Of a stretch of DNA of 29,617 bases, positions 1-9,538 are shown in pieces. This stretch comes from Clostridia bacterium (GTDB lineage: Bacteria; Bacillota_A; Clostridia; Oscillospirales; CAG-272): the NCBI GenBank assembly GCA_017632155.1, contig JAGBRZ010000229.1, positions 1 through 29,617 of the forward strand, read 5' to 3'. The translations under genes and the position numbers were made by a program. The notes under the pieces were generated by a model. That model was not told the origin of the DNA, ran no database searches, and worked only from the letters and a program-made list of their open reading frames with translations. Numbering within the stretch: position 1 is the first letter of the stretch; every line of letters begins with the position of its first letter.

Positions 1-1
1 A

Positions 2-148
2 TCTCTTGATAACGCTCTTCGTCGCTTCAAGAAGCAGTGTGCACGCTCCGGTGTACTCGCAGAGCTCCGTAAGAGAGAGCACTATGAAAAGCCCAGCGTA
101 AAGCGCAAGAAGAAGTCTGAAGCAGCAAGAAAGAGAAAGTATAAATAA
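2..148 (+). CDS. rpsU: 30S ribosomal protein S21, 3' part only
   Basis: This is the C-terminal 48 residues of a small, very basic protein whose start lies left of the window. The visible protein begins [13 protein letters not shown] and ends in a Lys/Arg-rich tail ([15 protein letters not shown]), which is diagnostic of ribosomal protein S21. S21 binds the 30S platform near the 3' end of 16S rRNA and helps translation initiation. A strong intrinsic terminator follows 20 bases after the stop, so rpsU closes its transcript here. In many Firmicutes rpsU lies close to the hrcA-dnaK cluster, as it does here at 3.6 kb distance. Confidence 0.95.
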   Translation, partial: SLDNALRRFKKQCARSGVLAELRKREHYEKPSVKRKKKSEAARKRKYK

Positions 149-167
149 GCCTTTCTTTTATGAAGAT

Positions 168-204
168 ACAGGCAGAACCGCGGTTCTGCCTGTTTTTCTT
201 TTTT
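168..204 (+). terminator. Intrinsic terminator of rpsU
   Basis: A perfect 26-base palindrome (left arm 168-180, right arm 181-193) is followed by a T-rich tract to 204. It lies just after the rpsU stop codon and ahead of an independent promoter. Confidence 0.92.
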
Positions 205-227
205 GTGACAAAATAATAACCAAACTA

Positions 228-256
228 TTGACATTTTGAGTTGGATGTGATATACT
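228..256 (+). promoter_or_regulatory. Sigma-A promoter of the small membrane protein/HIT operon
   Basis: TTGACA at 228-233 and TATACT at 251-256 are separated by 17 bases. TGA directly precedes the -10, giving an extended -10. This near-consensus promoter predicts a start point near 263 and a short leader to the ATG at 290. Confidence 0.88.
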
Positions 257-289
257 TTTAATATCAAATTTTATGAAAGAGGTATTGTT

Positions 290-523
290 ATGGATTCTCT
301 CATCAAAGCAATTGACAATCTTCCTAAGATAGTCAAACTCATTTTCTGCATCCCCGCAATCGCGATCATTTGGATGATCTACCGCCTTTGCCGCAGCCTT
401 GCAAAGAAGAACATTGTAGGTATTGTACTCGCTGTCGTTCTTCTTTTCGTAGGTATCCCCTTCATGTGGCTCATCGACCTCGTTTGCATCCTTTTCAAGG
501 GCAACATTTGGTGGATCGACTAA
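290..523 (+). CDS. Small two-helix membrane protein, paralogue A
   Basis: A 77-residue protein whose family I do not recognise. It has a short amphipathic N-terminus (about residues 1-15), a first hydrophobic segment around 17-33, a short basic connector (RSLAKKN), and a second hydrophobic segment around 41-68, ending in GNIWWID. The start is supported by the site GAAAGAGG at 275-282. It resembles the next gene along its whole length: both have LP-IVK, then IYR, then a K-N connector, then IDL in the second helix, so the pair probably arose by tandem duplication. It heads a three-gene unit with the second copy and a HIT hydrolase. Function unknown. Confidence 0.8.
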   Translation: MDSLIKAIDNLPKIVKLIFCIPAIAIIWMIYRLCRSLAKKNIVGIVLAVVLLFVGIPFMWLIDLVCILFKGNIWWID

Positions 524-538
524 TTCGGGAGGCATAAT

Positions 539-787
539 ATGTCTGAACAGGTAAAGTACACAGAAAAATTTGAAGAGCTTCCTCTTATCGTCAAGATCCT
601 CCTTTTCCTCCCTTGGACCGGTGGACTTGCAAGCGGAATCTATCGCATTCTTCGCTATCTTGAAACCAAGAACACCACAACTCTCGTTGTTGGTATCCTT
701 TGCTTCTTCTGCATTGGCGTTATCGTTGGTATCATCGACCTTATCACCGAGCTTACAAGCGGCAGAGTAACCGTTCTTGCTGAATGA
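539..787 (+). CDS. Small two-helix membrane protein, paralogue B
   Basis: An 82-residue protein, full-length paralogue of the preceding gene, with a slightly longer charged N-terminus (MSEQVKYTEKFEE). It shares the LPxIVK entry to helix 1, the IYR motif at the end of helix 1, a polar connector (ETKNTTT) and the IIDL motif late in helix 2. The ribosome site GGGAGG at 527-532 sits 6 bases before the ATG, and only 15 bases separate it from paralogue A. Its stop overlaps the start of the HIT gene, so the two are probably translationally coupled. Likely an integral membrane protein; no enzymatic motif is visible. Confidence 0.8.
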   Translation: MSEQVKYTEKFEELPLIVKILLFLPWTGGLASGIYRILRYLETKNTTTLVVGILCFFCIGVIVGIIDLITELTSGRVTVLAE

Positions 788-1125
788 TGGACTGTCTTTT
801 CTGTAAGATCGTCAAGGGCGATATCCCTTCGTCAAAGGTCTATGAAAATGAATACGTCTATGCTTTCCGCGATATAAATCCTCAGGCACCCGTACATATT
901 CTTGTTGTGCCCAAGGTACATATCTCGTCCGTTGATGAGATCAATGCGGAAAACAGCGCGCTCGTTGCAAAGATCTTTGAAGCTATCCCCGAGATCGCTA
1001 AGGCTGAAGGCCTCGGCGGCGGCTACCGCGTTATATCCAACTGCGGTGCCGATGCTTGCCAATCGGTAAAGCATCTGCATTTCCACATCCTCGGTGGAGC
1101 ACAGCTCGGCGAAAGAATGGGCTAA
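784..1125 (+). CDS. HIT-family (histidine triad) nucleotide hydrolase, Hint type
   Basis: A 113-residue single-domain protein. It opens with CLFCKIVKGDIPS, typical of the Hint branch, and carries the active-site triad HLHFHI with His97, His99 and His101. Hint enzymes hydrolyse nucleoside phosphoramidates such as AMP-lysine in the cytoplasm; the central His of the triad is the nucleophile that takes up AMP. Length matches the family. The start at 784 overlaps the previous stop (ATGA), and a second ATG lies at 787; no strong separate ribosome site is seen, so translation probably depends on the upstream gene. In several Firmicutes a HIT gene lies near rpsU and the dnaK cluster, so the placement is familiar although the two membrane proteins between them are not. 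Confidence 0.95.
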   Translation: MMDCLFCKIVKGDIPSSKVYENEYVYAFRDINPQAPVHILVVPKVHISSVDEINAENSALVAKIFEAIPEIAKAEGLGGGYRVISNCGADACQSVKHLHFHILGGAQLGERMG

Positions 1126-1178
1126 ACAATAAAAATGATCGGGTATATTGCCCGGTCATTTTTATTGTTTATTTTTTA
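1123..1178 (+). terminator. Terminator after the HIT gene
   Basis: A 21-bp stem with one G-U pair (1123-1143 with 1151-1171) and a 7-base loop is followed by ATTTTTTATT. The stop codon of the HIT gene forms the foot of the stem. Confidence 0.9.
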
Positions 1179-1212
1179 TTTATCATTTGGCAACTTAATG
1201 AATGGGTTTAAG

Positions 1213-1221
1213 TGGTATAAT
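1213..1221 (+). promoter_or_regulatory. Extended -10 promoter of the transglutaminase-like gene
   Basis: TGG followed directly by TATAAT (1216-1221) gives a consensus extended -10. No good -35 lies at 16-18 bases; the TTAATG at 1195-1200 is a weak candidate at 15. An overlapping second TATAAT is at 1221-1226. Confidence 0.55.
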
Positions 1222-1255
1222 ATAATAGAATAAATTTCTGTTTAAGGATAGATAA

Positions 1256-3046
1256 ATGGATTATAAAGATTACAGAAGTAAATATAACGGCGAGCCCATG
1301 CGCAAGGAGAAAGCTTCTCCCGCAAATGGCAAGCATATAATTTATGCAATCACCGCGCTTTCGGTGCTTTTGGTCATCGTGATAGCTCTTCTTCTCGGAA
1401 ATATGTTTTCACGCCCCGATTTCGTTGCAAGAAGCGTGACAGTCGAGGCGGGAAGAAGTTCTATATCCCCAACCGATTTTCTGATCGATAAATCGCATAC
1501 CGCAGAGTTCGGCGACGGCGTATCATACAACCTTTCCGAAGTTGGCGAATATAAGATAAGACTCATCGTTGACGGCTCGGCTTGTGTAACGAAGCTTATC
1601 GTCGTTGATACTAATGCTCCTACCGCTACGGTGACCGATCTTTCGGTATGGCAAGGAACAGAACTTCACGCCGAAGATTGTGTATCCGACATCAAAGATG
1701 CAACAGATGTCGAGGTGAAGTTCAAAAAGAAGCCTAACCTCAATAAAACGGGGCGTCAGGACGTGACCGTTATACTTGAAGACGGCGCGGGCAACAAGAC
1801 CGAATATACCTTTGTTCTCACTGTTGTTGATGAGCACGGGCTTCTTTATACACACTATGTTTCCGAACTCGGCGATGAACTTCCCTCTGCGGATGTATTC
1901 ACCGGAAGAGCGGGAGCGGGTGAATATCTTTCCGAGCTTTCGGGTATTAACAAGGATGCGGCGGGCATTTATATGCTTCAGGTCCTTTGCGATGGCGTAG
2001 CATATGACGTTGTTCTTGAGATCGCGGACAGAACGCCTCCGGAGGCAACCGTCACTCCGCAGACTTGCTATAATAAGATCCCCTCGGCTTCCGATTTTAT
2101 CAGTAATATCGTTGATAAGAGCCGTGTTATCGCAAAATATGAAACCGAGCCCACGCTCGTTTCGTCCGGAACAGTAAACGTTAATATCGTTCTTACCGAT
2201 GCCTTTGGTAACTCCACCGTCTATTCGAGTTATTTTACCGTTACGAGTGATACAGAGCCTCCCGTAATAGTTTCGGCTCCCGATGCACTTGAAGCCGATG
2301 CAGGAGGAACTGTAATCTGGCGCGCGAGCGTAGAGGCAACCGATGACAGCGGTCAGGTCGAGCTTTCTCTTGACTCCTCGGATGCAAATCTCAATCTCCC
2401 CGGAAAATATACCGTTTATATCGTCGCAAAAGACGGTGCAGGGAACGAAAGCAGACGTGCTGTTATGTTGACCGTCCATGATGCCGGAGTTACCGAGGAT
2501 ATGCTGTGGGCTGTTGTTGCAAAGATCGAAAAAGATCTTAATATAACAAGCAAGATGACTGCTGAAGAAAAGGTTTATGCTGTTTTCAGATTCGTATATG
2601 ATAATATGAAGTACAGCAATACCTCCAAGCACATCGATTGGCGTAAGGAGGCTTACGAGGCGCTGAACGGTGCCTATACGGGCGACTGCTTCACTTATTG
2701 CGCGGTTTCCTATTCAATTCTGCGCTATCTCGGCTTTGATGCTCATATAGTAGAAAGAGCCGAATCAGCAAAGATCGAGGGCACGGGAACGCATTTTTGG
2801 GTGCTTGTTAATATAGGAAATCAAAATAGCCCCGAGTGGTATCATTTCGATGCCACCCCACAGCGCGCACCCTACAATCTCGCAACCTATCTTATGACCA
2901 ACTCACAGCTTGAGGCTTATACCAGATGGCGTAATGCTGACTATAAGCTCGAAAACTATTACACTTATGATGTCGAAAAATTCCCCGAGGTATCCAAGCG
3001 TCCGCTTGTAAACCTCGAGATCCCCTCTGAATATTTCGTACAGTGA
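1256..3046 (+). CDS. Membrane-anchored transglutaminase-like protein with Ig-like repeats
   Basis: 596 residues. A short basic cytoplasmic tail is followed by one membrane helix (about 27-49) and a large outer part. Residues about 60-405 hold several beta-sandwich, Ig-like repeats; each carries a D-x-x-(A/P)P strand start and a late (A/D)GAGN or DAFGN motif (for example DRTPPEATV and KDGAGNES). The C-terminal part is a transglutaminase-like/papain-fold core with Cys478 in GDCFTYC, His513 in THFWVLVN and Asp532 in YHFDATP, a complete Cys-His-Asp triad. Such proteins may act on peptidoglycan peptides or surface proteins; the substrate cannot be read from sequence. The ribosome site AAGGA at 1244-1248 supports the start. 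The stop overlaps the ribosome site of the following lipoprotein gene, so the two are probably made together. Confidence 0.9.
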   Translation: MDYKDYRSKYNGEPMRKEKASPANGKHIIYAITALSVLLVIVIALLLGNMFSRPDFVARSVTVEAGRSSISPTDFLIDKSHTAEFGDGVSYNLSEVGEYKIRLIVDGSACVTKLIVVDTNAPTATVTDLSVWQGTELHAEDCVSDIKDATDVEVKFKKKPNLNKTGRQDVTVILEDGAGNKTEYTFVLTVVDEHGLLYTHYVSELGDELPSADVFTGRAGAGEYLSELSGINKDAAGIYMLQVLCDGVAYDVVLEIADRTPPEATVTPQTCYNKIPSASDFISNIVDKSRVIAKYETEPTLVSSGTVNVNIVLTDAFGNSTVYSSYFTVTSDTEPPVIVSAPDALEADAGGTVIWRASVEATDDSGQVELSLDSSDANLNLPGKYTVYIVAKDGAGNESRRAVMLTVHDAGVTEDMLWAVVAKIEKDLNITSKMTAEEKVYAVFRFVYDNMKYSNTSKHIDWRKEAYEALNGAYTGDCFTYCAVSYSILRYLGFDAHIVERAESAKIEGTGTHFWVLVNIGNQNSPEWYHFDATPQRAPYNLATYLMTNSQLEAYTRWRNADYKLENYYTYDVEKFPEVSKRPLVNLEIPSEYFVQ

Positions 3047-3060
3047 AAGGAAAACTAAAA

Positions 3061-3585
3061 ATGAAAAAGATCATATCGGCAATTTTACTGCTTTCTGTAA
3101 TCACAGTAATGTTTGCTTCCTGCAATAATGGTGGCGCGGATATCACCCTCCCTCCCGAGGAATCGTCTTCCCCTGTGGCAGAGAACAGCGTTTATTCCTT
3201 CGTATATAAGAATACCGCGCTCACTCCTCACGCAAAAATGTCGGAGCTCCTCAGCGGCATTGGTGATCCCGCGTCTTATGAGGAAAGCCCCAGCTGCCTT
3301 TATCAGGGGCTTGATAAGGATTATACCTATCCCGGCTTCAAGCTTCGCACCTATCCCGAAAATGAAGTAGATTACGTTCTTAATATCTGCTTTACCGATG
3401 ACTCCGTCGCAACCCCCGAGGGAATTATGCTCGGCTCGACCCGCAGCGATGTTATCAACGCATACGGATCATCCTTCACAGAGCGGACCGGCCACGTTGT
3501 TTATGTCAAGAGCAACACCGAACTTCGCTTCCGCTTTGACGGCGACAGTGTATCTGCTATTGAATATTGGGCAATAGAGCAGTAA
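3061..3585 (+). CDS. Small lipoprotein of unknown function
   Basis: 174 residues if started at the ATG at 3061, which has GAAAGGA at 3045-3051 nine bases upstream; an in-frame GTG at 3043 lacks such a site. A basic N-terminus and hydrophobic stretch end in the lipobox FASC with Cys21, followed by an acidic Ser/Pro-rich linker. The rest (about 50-174) is a compact soluble domain with GIMLGSTRSDVINAYG, a pattern reminiscent of the SmpA/BLIP-type fold (LGxxxxDVxxxxG), but I cannot assign a family. Likely a lipid-anchored protein on the outer face of the membrane, expressed with the transglutaminase-like protein directly upstream and possibly its partner. Confidence 0.82.
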   Translation: MKKIISAILLLSVITVMFASCNNGGADITLPPEESSSPVAENSVYSFVYKNTALTPHAKMSELLSGIGDPASYEESPSCLYQGLDKDYTYPGFKLRTYPENEVDYVLNICFTDDSVATPEGIMLGSTRSDVINAYGSSFTERTGHVVYVKSNTELRFRFDGDSVSAIEYWAIEQ

Positions 3586-3605
3586 AAGTGCAATGGTTTT
3601 GCAAA

Positions 3606-3614
3606 TTAGCACTC
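3606..3614 (+). promoter_or_regulatory. Isolated CIRCE half-site
   Basis: The nine bases TTAGCACTC match the left half of CIRCE exactly, about 97 bases upstream of the full operator. No matching right half follows at 9 bases. It may be a relic or chance. Confidence 0.3.
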
Positions 3615-3682
3615 TATCTGCCAATGTTCACAAATAATTCACAAAAAATCTAAACAAAAGAGTAAAAAAACGGCATCGTTTG

Positions 3683-3691
3683 TGGTATATT
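3683..3691 (+). promoter_or_regulatory. Extended -10 promoter of the hrcA operon
   Basis: TGG then TATATT (3686-3691), with no recognisable -35 at 16-18 bases. A start near 3698 would put CIRCE at about +6 to +32, the usual place for HrcA repression. Confidence 0.6.
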
Positions 3692-3702
3692 ATTAGCGTA
3701 GG

Positions 3703-3729
3703 TTAGCACTCAATAATAATGAGTGCTAA
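3703..3729 (+). promoter_or_regulatory. CIRCE operator (HrcA binding site)
   Basis: TTAGCACTC (3703-3711), a 9-base spacer, then GAGTGCTAA (3721-3729) is an exact match to the CIRCE consensus. HrcA binds it to repress the heat-shock operon; GroEL normally keeps HrcA active, so titration of GroEL by misfolded protein relieves repression. Confidence 0.97.
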
Positions 3730-3777
3730 AAGACGAACCGCAAACGGTGCCGCTTTTATTGCCGAAAGGAGAAAGTT

Positions 3778-4878
3778 ATGTACGGAAGTGAACTCAGTAA
3801 CAGAAAAAAACAGATACTGAAAGCTATCGTTGAATCGCATATCGAGCTCGGTGAGCCTATCGGTTCAAAATCGCTTATGCAGCTTCCGGGTATCAGCTGC
3901 TCCTCGGCAACTATCAGAAACGAAATGGCAGAGCTTGAGGAGCTTGGTTATCTCGAACAGCCGCACACCTCGGCGGGCAGAGTGCCCTCGCAGCTCGGAT
4001 ACAGATTTTACGTCGATCAGCTCATCGAGCACTACGCGATGACAAAAAACGAGATCGCACAGATCGACCGTATCCTCAAAAGCAAGACCGCAGAACTCGA
4101 TCAGATACTCCTCACAGCCTCAAAGCTTGCCTCTGCGATGACGAATTACACCGGACTCGCAGTTAAGCCCGGAGGTTCCTCAGCGGTCATAACGCGCTTT
4201 GAAACGGCTTATATCGACGAATACAATTTCGTTCTTATAATGATAAATGCCTCGGGCAACGTAATTTCAAAGCATATCAGAATGACAACTCCGAAATCGC
4301 AGGACGTGGTTTCTCACCTCGCGGCAGTTCTTAACGCTACGGTTGTCGGTCTTCCCGCGGAAGCACTTAATATGTCTGTTATGTTGAAGCTTGAGGAAGA
4401 GATGGGCGCGGACAGCGAGCTCATCGCACCGATAATCAAAACGATCTATACCGCACTGACAGAAAACGATGGCGGCGAGCTTCAGCTCACCGGAATTGGA
4501 AATCTTCTTCATTACCGCGATTACGAAAGCCCCGAGCAACTCGGCGACCTTCTCGGAACACTCGAGCAGAAGGATGAGATCCTCAAACTTGTTTCGGGCT
4601 CGCAGAATGAAGATATTTCGGTCCTCATCGGATCCGAATCGTCGGTCAAGGTTATGAATAACTCGGCGATAGTATTCAAACCCATCGTGAGGGACGGAAA
4701 AACGCTTGGAGTTATCGGAGTCCTCGGACCTCTGCGAATGGATTACGCCAAGGTTCTCGAAACGATAGAGCGCTTGTGCGGTTCTGTGGGAGAGATCATG
4801 GATGAATATTCGGCTCTCGCCCCTCCCGGTAAAAAAGCAAATAAAGAAATAGATATAAAGGATGAAGACAATGACTGA
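3778..4878 (+). CDS. hrcA: Heat-inducible transcription repressor HrcA
   Basis: 366 residues, slightly longer than the usual 340-350. The N-terminal winged helix carries LSNRKKQILKAIVESHIELGEPIGS and the recognition region SCSSATIRNEMAELEELGYLEQPHTSAGRVPS split by family-typical spacing. The middle and C-terminal parts hold the GAF-like dimerisation domain, with VLIGSES and GVIGVLGPLRMDYAKV near the end. It binds the CIRCE element directly upstream and so regulates itself and the chaperone genes that follow. The ribosome site AAAGGAG at 3765-3771 fixes the ATG. The C-terminus is charged (KKANKEIDIKDEDND), and its end overlaps the start of grpE by 8 bases. Confidence 0.97.
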   Translation: MYGSELSNRKKQILKAIVESHIELGEPIGSKSLMQLPGISCSSATIRNEMAELEELGYLEQPHTSAGRVPSQLGYRFYVDQLIEHYAMTKNEIAQIDRILKSKTAELDQILLTASKLASAMTNYTGLAVKPGGSSAVITRFETAYIDEYNFVLIMINASGNVISKHIRMTTPKSQDVVSHLAAVLNATVVGLPAEALNMSVMLKLEEEMGADSELIAPIIKTIYTALTENDGGELQLTGIGNLLHYRDYESPEQLGDLLGTLEQKDEILKLVSGSQNEDISVLIGSESSVKVMNNSAIVFKPIVRDGKTLGVIGVLGPLRMDYAKVLETIERLCGSVGEIMDEYSALAPPGKKANKEIDIKDEDND

Positions 4879-5443
4879 AGAAAAGAACATCCCCACAGCT
4901 GAAAGTGAAGAGGTAAAGGAGACTCCCGCAGAGGAAGCAACCGAAACACCTGCACCCGAGGCTGAGAATAAAAAAGAAAAGAAAAACAAAAAAACACGCG
5001 AGCTTGAAGCAAAGATCGCAGAGCTCGAAGCCGCAGGGGCAGAGAAGGACGATAAATATCTCCGCCTTTGCGCAGAGTATGATAACTTCCGTCGCCGCTC
5101 ACAAAAGGAACGCGAAAACGTATATTCCGATGCTTATTCGGATGCGATCAACGCTCTCCTTCCTGTGCTCGATAACCTCGGCAGAGCAGTAGGTTGCGAG
5201 GATCCCAAAGCACTTGCGGAAGGACTTGCACTCATTCTCAAGAGCTTCGATGAAGGTCTTGCAAAACTCGGAATCGAGGAGATAAAGGCTGTCGGAGAAA
5301 CTTTTGATCCCGAACGCCACTATGCCGTTCTTCACATTGAGGACGAAAATTACGGCGAAAACGAAGTCGTTGAGGTACTCCAAAAGGGCTACACCAGAGG
5401 CGACAAGGTTATCAGATACGCGGTCGTAAAGGTCGCAAATTAA
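4871..5443 (+). CDS. grpE: Nucleotide exchange factor GrpE
   Basis: About 190 residues if started at the ATG at 4871, which has AAAGG at 4857-4861 nine bases upstream. An ATG at 4862 would add three residues but abuts that site. The first 45 residues are a low-complexity Glu/Ala/Lys tail, then a long coiled coil (about 40-90) leads to CAEYDNFRRRSQKE, the GrpE hallmark. The C-terminal beta domain contains LGIEEIKAVGETFDPERHYAV and ends GYTRGDKVIRYAVVKVAN. GrpE dimers release ADP from DnaK and also act as a thermosensor in some bacteria. The gene overlaps the end of hrcA, which implies translational coupling, and lies 42 bases ahead of dnaK. Confidence 0.96.
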   Translation: MTEEKNIPTAESEEVKETPAEEATETPAPEAENKKEKKNKKTRELEAKIAELEAAGAEKDDKYLRLCAEYDNFRRRSQKERENVYSDAYSDAINALLPVLDNLGRAVGCEDPKALAEGLALILKSFDEGLAKLGIEEIKAVGETFDPERHYAVLHIEDENYGENEVVEVLQKGYTRGDKVIRYAVVKVAN

Positions 5444-7306
<1,863 letters not shown>

Positions 7307-7318
7307 TCAATAAAATAT

Positions 7319-7352
7319 TGTGGGAAGGGCGCAAGTTGACGCTCTTCCCACA
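7319..7352 (+). other. dnaK-dnaJ intergenic hairpin
   Basis: A 13-bp stem with one G-U pair (7319-7331 with 7340-7352) and an 8-base loop lies between dnaK and dnaJ. No T-run follows, so it is more likely an attenuating or mRNA-stabilising/processing element than a full terminator. It could lower dnaJ and prmA expression relative to dnaK. Confidence 0.7.
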
Positions 7353-7386
7353 AAGCAGTATTTAAATACATCAAAAAGGCAGACCA

Positions 7387-8532
7387 ATGGCTAAAAGAGA
7401 TTACTATGAGGTGCTCGGCGTAGACCGCAGCGCCGATGAAGATACAATAAAAAAAGCGTACAGAAAGCTTGCAAAAAAATATCATCCCGATATGAACCCC
7501 GGCGACAGCGAGGCGGAGGCAAAGTTTAAGGAAGTCAACGAGGCTTATGCCATCCTTTCTGATTCCGAAAAGCGCTCGGCTTACGATAATTACGGCCACG
7601 CGGCGTTTGAAAACGGCGGTGCAGGCGCGGGCGGATTCAATATGGGGGATATGGATTTTGGTGACATATTCAGCAACATATTTGGCGGCGGATTTGGAGG
7701 CTTCGGCGGTTTCGGAGGTTCTTCACAAAGACAAAGAAACGCCCCAAGACGTGGCGAGGATATTGGCTACGCTATAAGCGTCACCTTCGAGGAAGCCGCA
7801 TTCGGCGTTAAGAAGGAAATGGAATTTTCCCGTATCGCAAGATGCTCCGAATGTAACGGAAGCGGATCAAAGGACGGAAAGACCGAAACTTGTTCCGCGT
7901 GCGGCGGAAGCGGTCAGCGCAGAGTTATGCAAAGACTCGGCGGTATGTCCTTCCAGAGCACGGTTACTTGTGAAGCTTGCCGCGGAACGGGTAAGATCAT
8001 CAAGGAACCCTGTTCAAAGTGCAACGGAAACGGTATGTCGCGTCAGAAAAAGAAGATCACCGTCACAGTTCCCGCGGGAATTGAAAACGGCGGCAGAATC
8101 GCCATTCGCGGAATGGGTAATGACGGCGCAAACGGCGGTCCTGCAGGTGACCTTATCGTCGAGGTGAGAGTAAAGAACCATCAGCTCTTCGACCGCAGAG
8201 GATACGACGTTTACTGCGACGTGCCGATAACGGTCGCAGAAGCCACTCTCGGCGCTGAGATCGACGTTCCCACTCTTGAGGGATCGAAGAAGTTTACCAT
8301 CCCCGAGGGAACACAGACGGGCACTTCCTTCAGCCTTCGCGGCTGCGGAACCTGCCGCCTTGAAAATCCCGATCGCCGTGGCGACCTCATCTTTACCGTT
8401 GTAGTCGAAACTCCCAAGGGACTCAATTCCAAACAACGCGAGCTTATGCGTCAGTTTGCTGAGGCTTGTGGAGAGTCGAATTACGGAAAAAAGCAGAGAT
8501 TCTTTAGAAAGAACAGAAAGAACGAGGACTAA
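7387..8532 (+). CDS. dnaJ: Co-chaperone DnaJ (Hsp40, type I)
   Basis: 381 residues with all type I parts in order. The J domain (1-70) has the HPD motif at 33-35. A Gly/Phe-rich linker follows (about 75-120), dense in GGFGGFGG. The zinc-binding domain carries four CxxCxGxG motifs: [24 protein letters not shown] and CSKCNGNG. The C-terminal beta domains include the GDLIVEVRV and [12 protein letters not shown] strands. It delivers substrates to DnaK and stimulates its ATPase. It sits 80 bases after dnaK across a hairpin, and prmA starts 3 bases after its stop codon, so dnaJ and prmA are tightly joined. Confidence 0.98.
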   Translation: MAKRDYYEVLGVDRSADEDTIKKAYRKLAKKYHPDMNPGDSEAEAKFKEVNEAYAILSDSEKRSAYDNYGHAAFENGGAGAGGFNMGDMDFGDIFSNIFGGGFGGFGGFGGSSQRQRNAPRRGEDIGYAISVTFEEAAFGVKKEMEFSRIARCSECNGSGSKDGKTETCSACGGSGQRRVMQRLGGMSFQSTVTCEACRGTGKIIKEPCSKCNGNGMSRQKKKITVTVPAGIENGGRIAIRGMGNDGANGGPAGDLIVEVRVKNHQLFDRRGYDVYCDVPITVAEATLGAEIDVPTLEGSKKFTIPEGTQTGTSFSLRGCGTCRLENPDRRGDLIFTVVVETPKGLNSKQRELMRQFAEACGESNYGKKQRFFRKNRKNED

Positions 8533-8535
8533 AAA

Positions 8536-9462
8536 ATGGCTTACGAATATTCGGATTGGACACAGATCAGAGTCACCGTTAAGGTCAACGTGCTCGATAA
8601 AGTCGTTGCGATCATGTCAATGATCGACCCCAACCTTATGATCGAGGATATGAGCGATTTCCAGATCAACAACCGCTACGGCGAGCTCGTTGACGAGGCA
8701 CTCCTCAACGCTGACAAGACCGTTTCGAGCGTTTCGCTTTTTCTTGCTGCAGATGCAAATGCGGATGAAACTATCGCTTTTATTCGCGAAAAGCTTACCG
8801 CAGAAGCCATTGAGGCAACAGTTGACGTTCGCGACGTAAACGAAGAAAGCTGGGTCAACACTTGGAAGCAGTATTATAAGCCGCTCCACATCGGCAACCG
8901 CACAGTAATCGTCCCCAAGTGGGAGGAATACGAGCCCGAGGAGGGCGAGATCGTTGTCAGAATGGATCCCGGAATGGCTTTCGGAACAGGTTCTCACGAA
9001 ACTACAAGAGGAATCATTCAGATGCTCGAAAACTGCATCACAGACGGATGCACCGTGCTTGACGTTGGATGCGGAAGCGGAATTCTTGCAATCTGTGCTG
9101 CAAAATACGGCGCAGGGGTCTGCCGCGCTTATGACATCGACCCAATTGCAGTCGAAGTAGCCGCGGAAAACGCTATCGAAAATGGATGCGAGATCGAGTG
9201 TGCGGAATCCGACCTTCTTGCAGGTGTCAAGGCAGAGCAGTATGACGTAATCTGCGCGAATATCGTCGCCGACATTATCATCCGTATGGCTCCCGATGTC
9301 GGAAAGTTTATGAAGGATACCTCAACCCTCCTTGCCTCGGGAATCATCACCGAGCGAGCAGAGGAGGTCACCGACGCGCTTGAGGCGGCAGGGCTCTATA
9401 TCGTCGAATCGATCGAAGATAACGGCTGGTGTGCGCTTGCTGTTAAGAAGTTGATTAAGTAA
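8536..9462 (+). CDS. prmA: Ribosomal protein L11 methyltransferase PrmA
   Basis: 308 residues. The N-terminal substrate-recognition domain is followed by DPGMAFGTGSHETTR, a PrmA hallmark, then the S-adenosylmethionine site VLDVGCGSGILAICAAKYGA and CANIVADIIIRMAPDV. PrmA trimethylates lysines and the N-terminus of ribosomal protein L11. Its place after dnaJ is conserved in Firmicutes. In Bacillus the cluster continues with rsmE and mtaB; here a terminator follows at once, so the conserved cluster is cut short. The start codon comes 3 bases after the dnaJ stop. Confidence 0.97.
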   Translation: MAYEYSDWTQIRVTVKVNVLDKVVAIMSMIDPNLMIEDMSDFQINNRYGELVDEALLNADKTVSSVSLFLAADANADETIAFIREKLTAEAIEATVDVRDVNEESWVNTWKQYYKPLHIGNRTVIVPKWEEYEPEEGEIVVRMDPGMAFGTGSHETTRGIIQMLENCITDGCTVLDVGCGSGILAICAAKYGAGVCRAYDIDPIAVEVAAENAIENGCEIECAESDLLAGVKAEQYDVICANIVADIIIRMAPDVGKFMKDTSTLLASGIITERAEEVTDALEAAGLYIVESIEDNGWCALAVKKLIK

Positions 9463-9464
9463 GA

Positions 9465-9503
9465 AAAAAGACTGTCTATTCCAAACGGTAGACAGTCTTT
9501 TTC
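9465..9503 (+). terminator. Terminator of the chaperone operon
   Basis: A 14-bp stem (9465-9478 with 9489-9502) starting right after the prmA stop. Its right arm ends in a run of five T. Confidence 0.9.
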
Positions 9504-9508
9504 AATGA

Positions 9509-9534
9509 AAAGCCGCCTCTTGCGAGGCGGCTTT
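9509..9534 (-). terminator. Terminator of the aspartate kinase gene
   Basis: A perfect 11-bp G/C-rich stem (9509-9519 with 9524-9534) with a 4-base loop. Read on the minus strand it lies 5 bases after the lysC stop and is followed by a short T tract. It may also back up termination from prmA. Confidence 0.8.
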
Positions 9535-9538
9535 GATA

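Larger units (their letters stand above)
3671..3752 (+). repeat. Long inverted repeat enclosing the hrcA promoter and CIRCE
   Basis: The 15 bases at 3671-3685 pair with 3738-3752 over their full length, with two G-U type pairs. After one mismatch, AAAA at 3666-3669 can also pair with TTTT at 3754-3757. Everything needed for hrcA transcription start and repression lies in the loop. The right arm ends 12 bases before the ribosome site. Confidence 0.7.

Noticed and set aside
1523..2632. Long open frame antisense to the transglutaminase-like gene (369 codons)
   Set aside because: No coding signals; opposite a gene with an intact catalytic triad.
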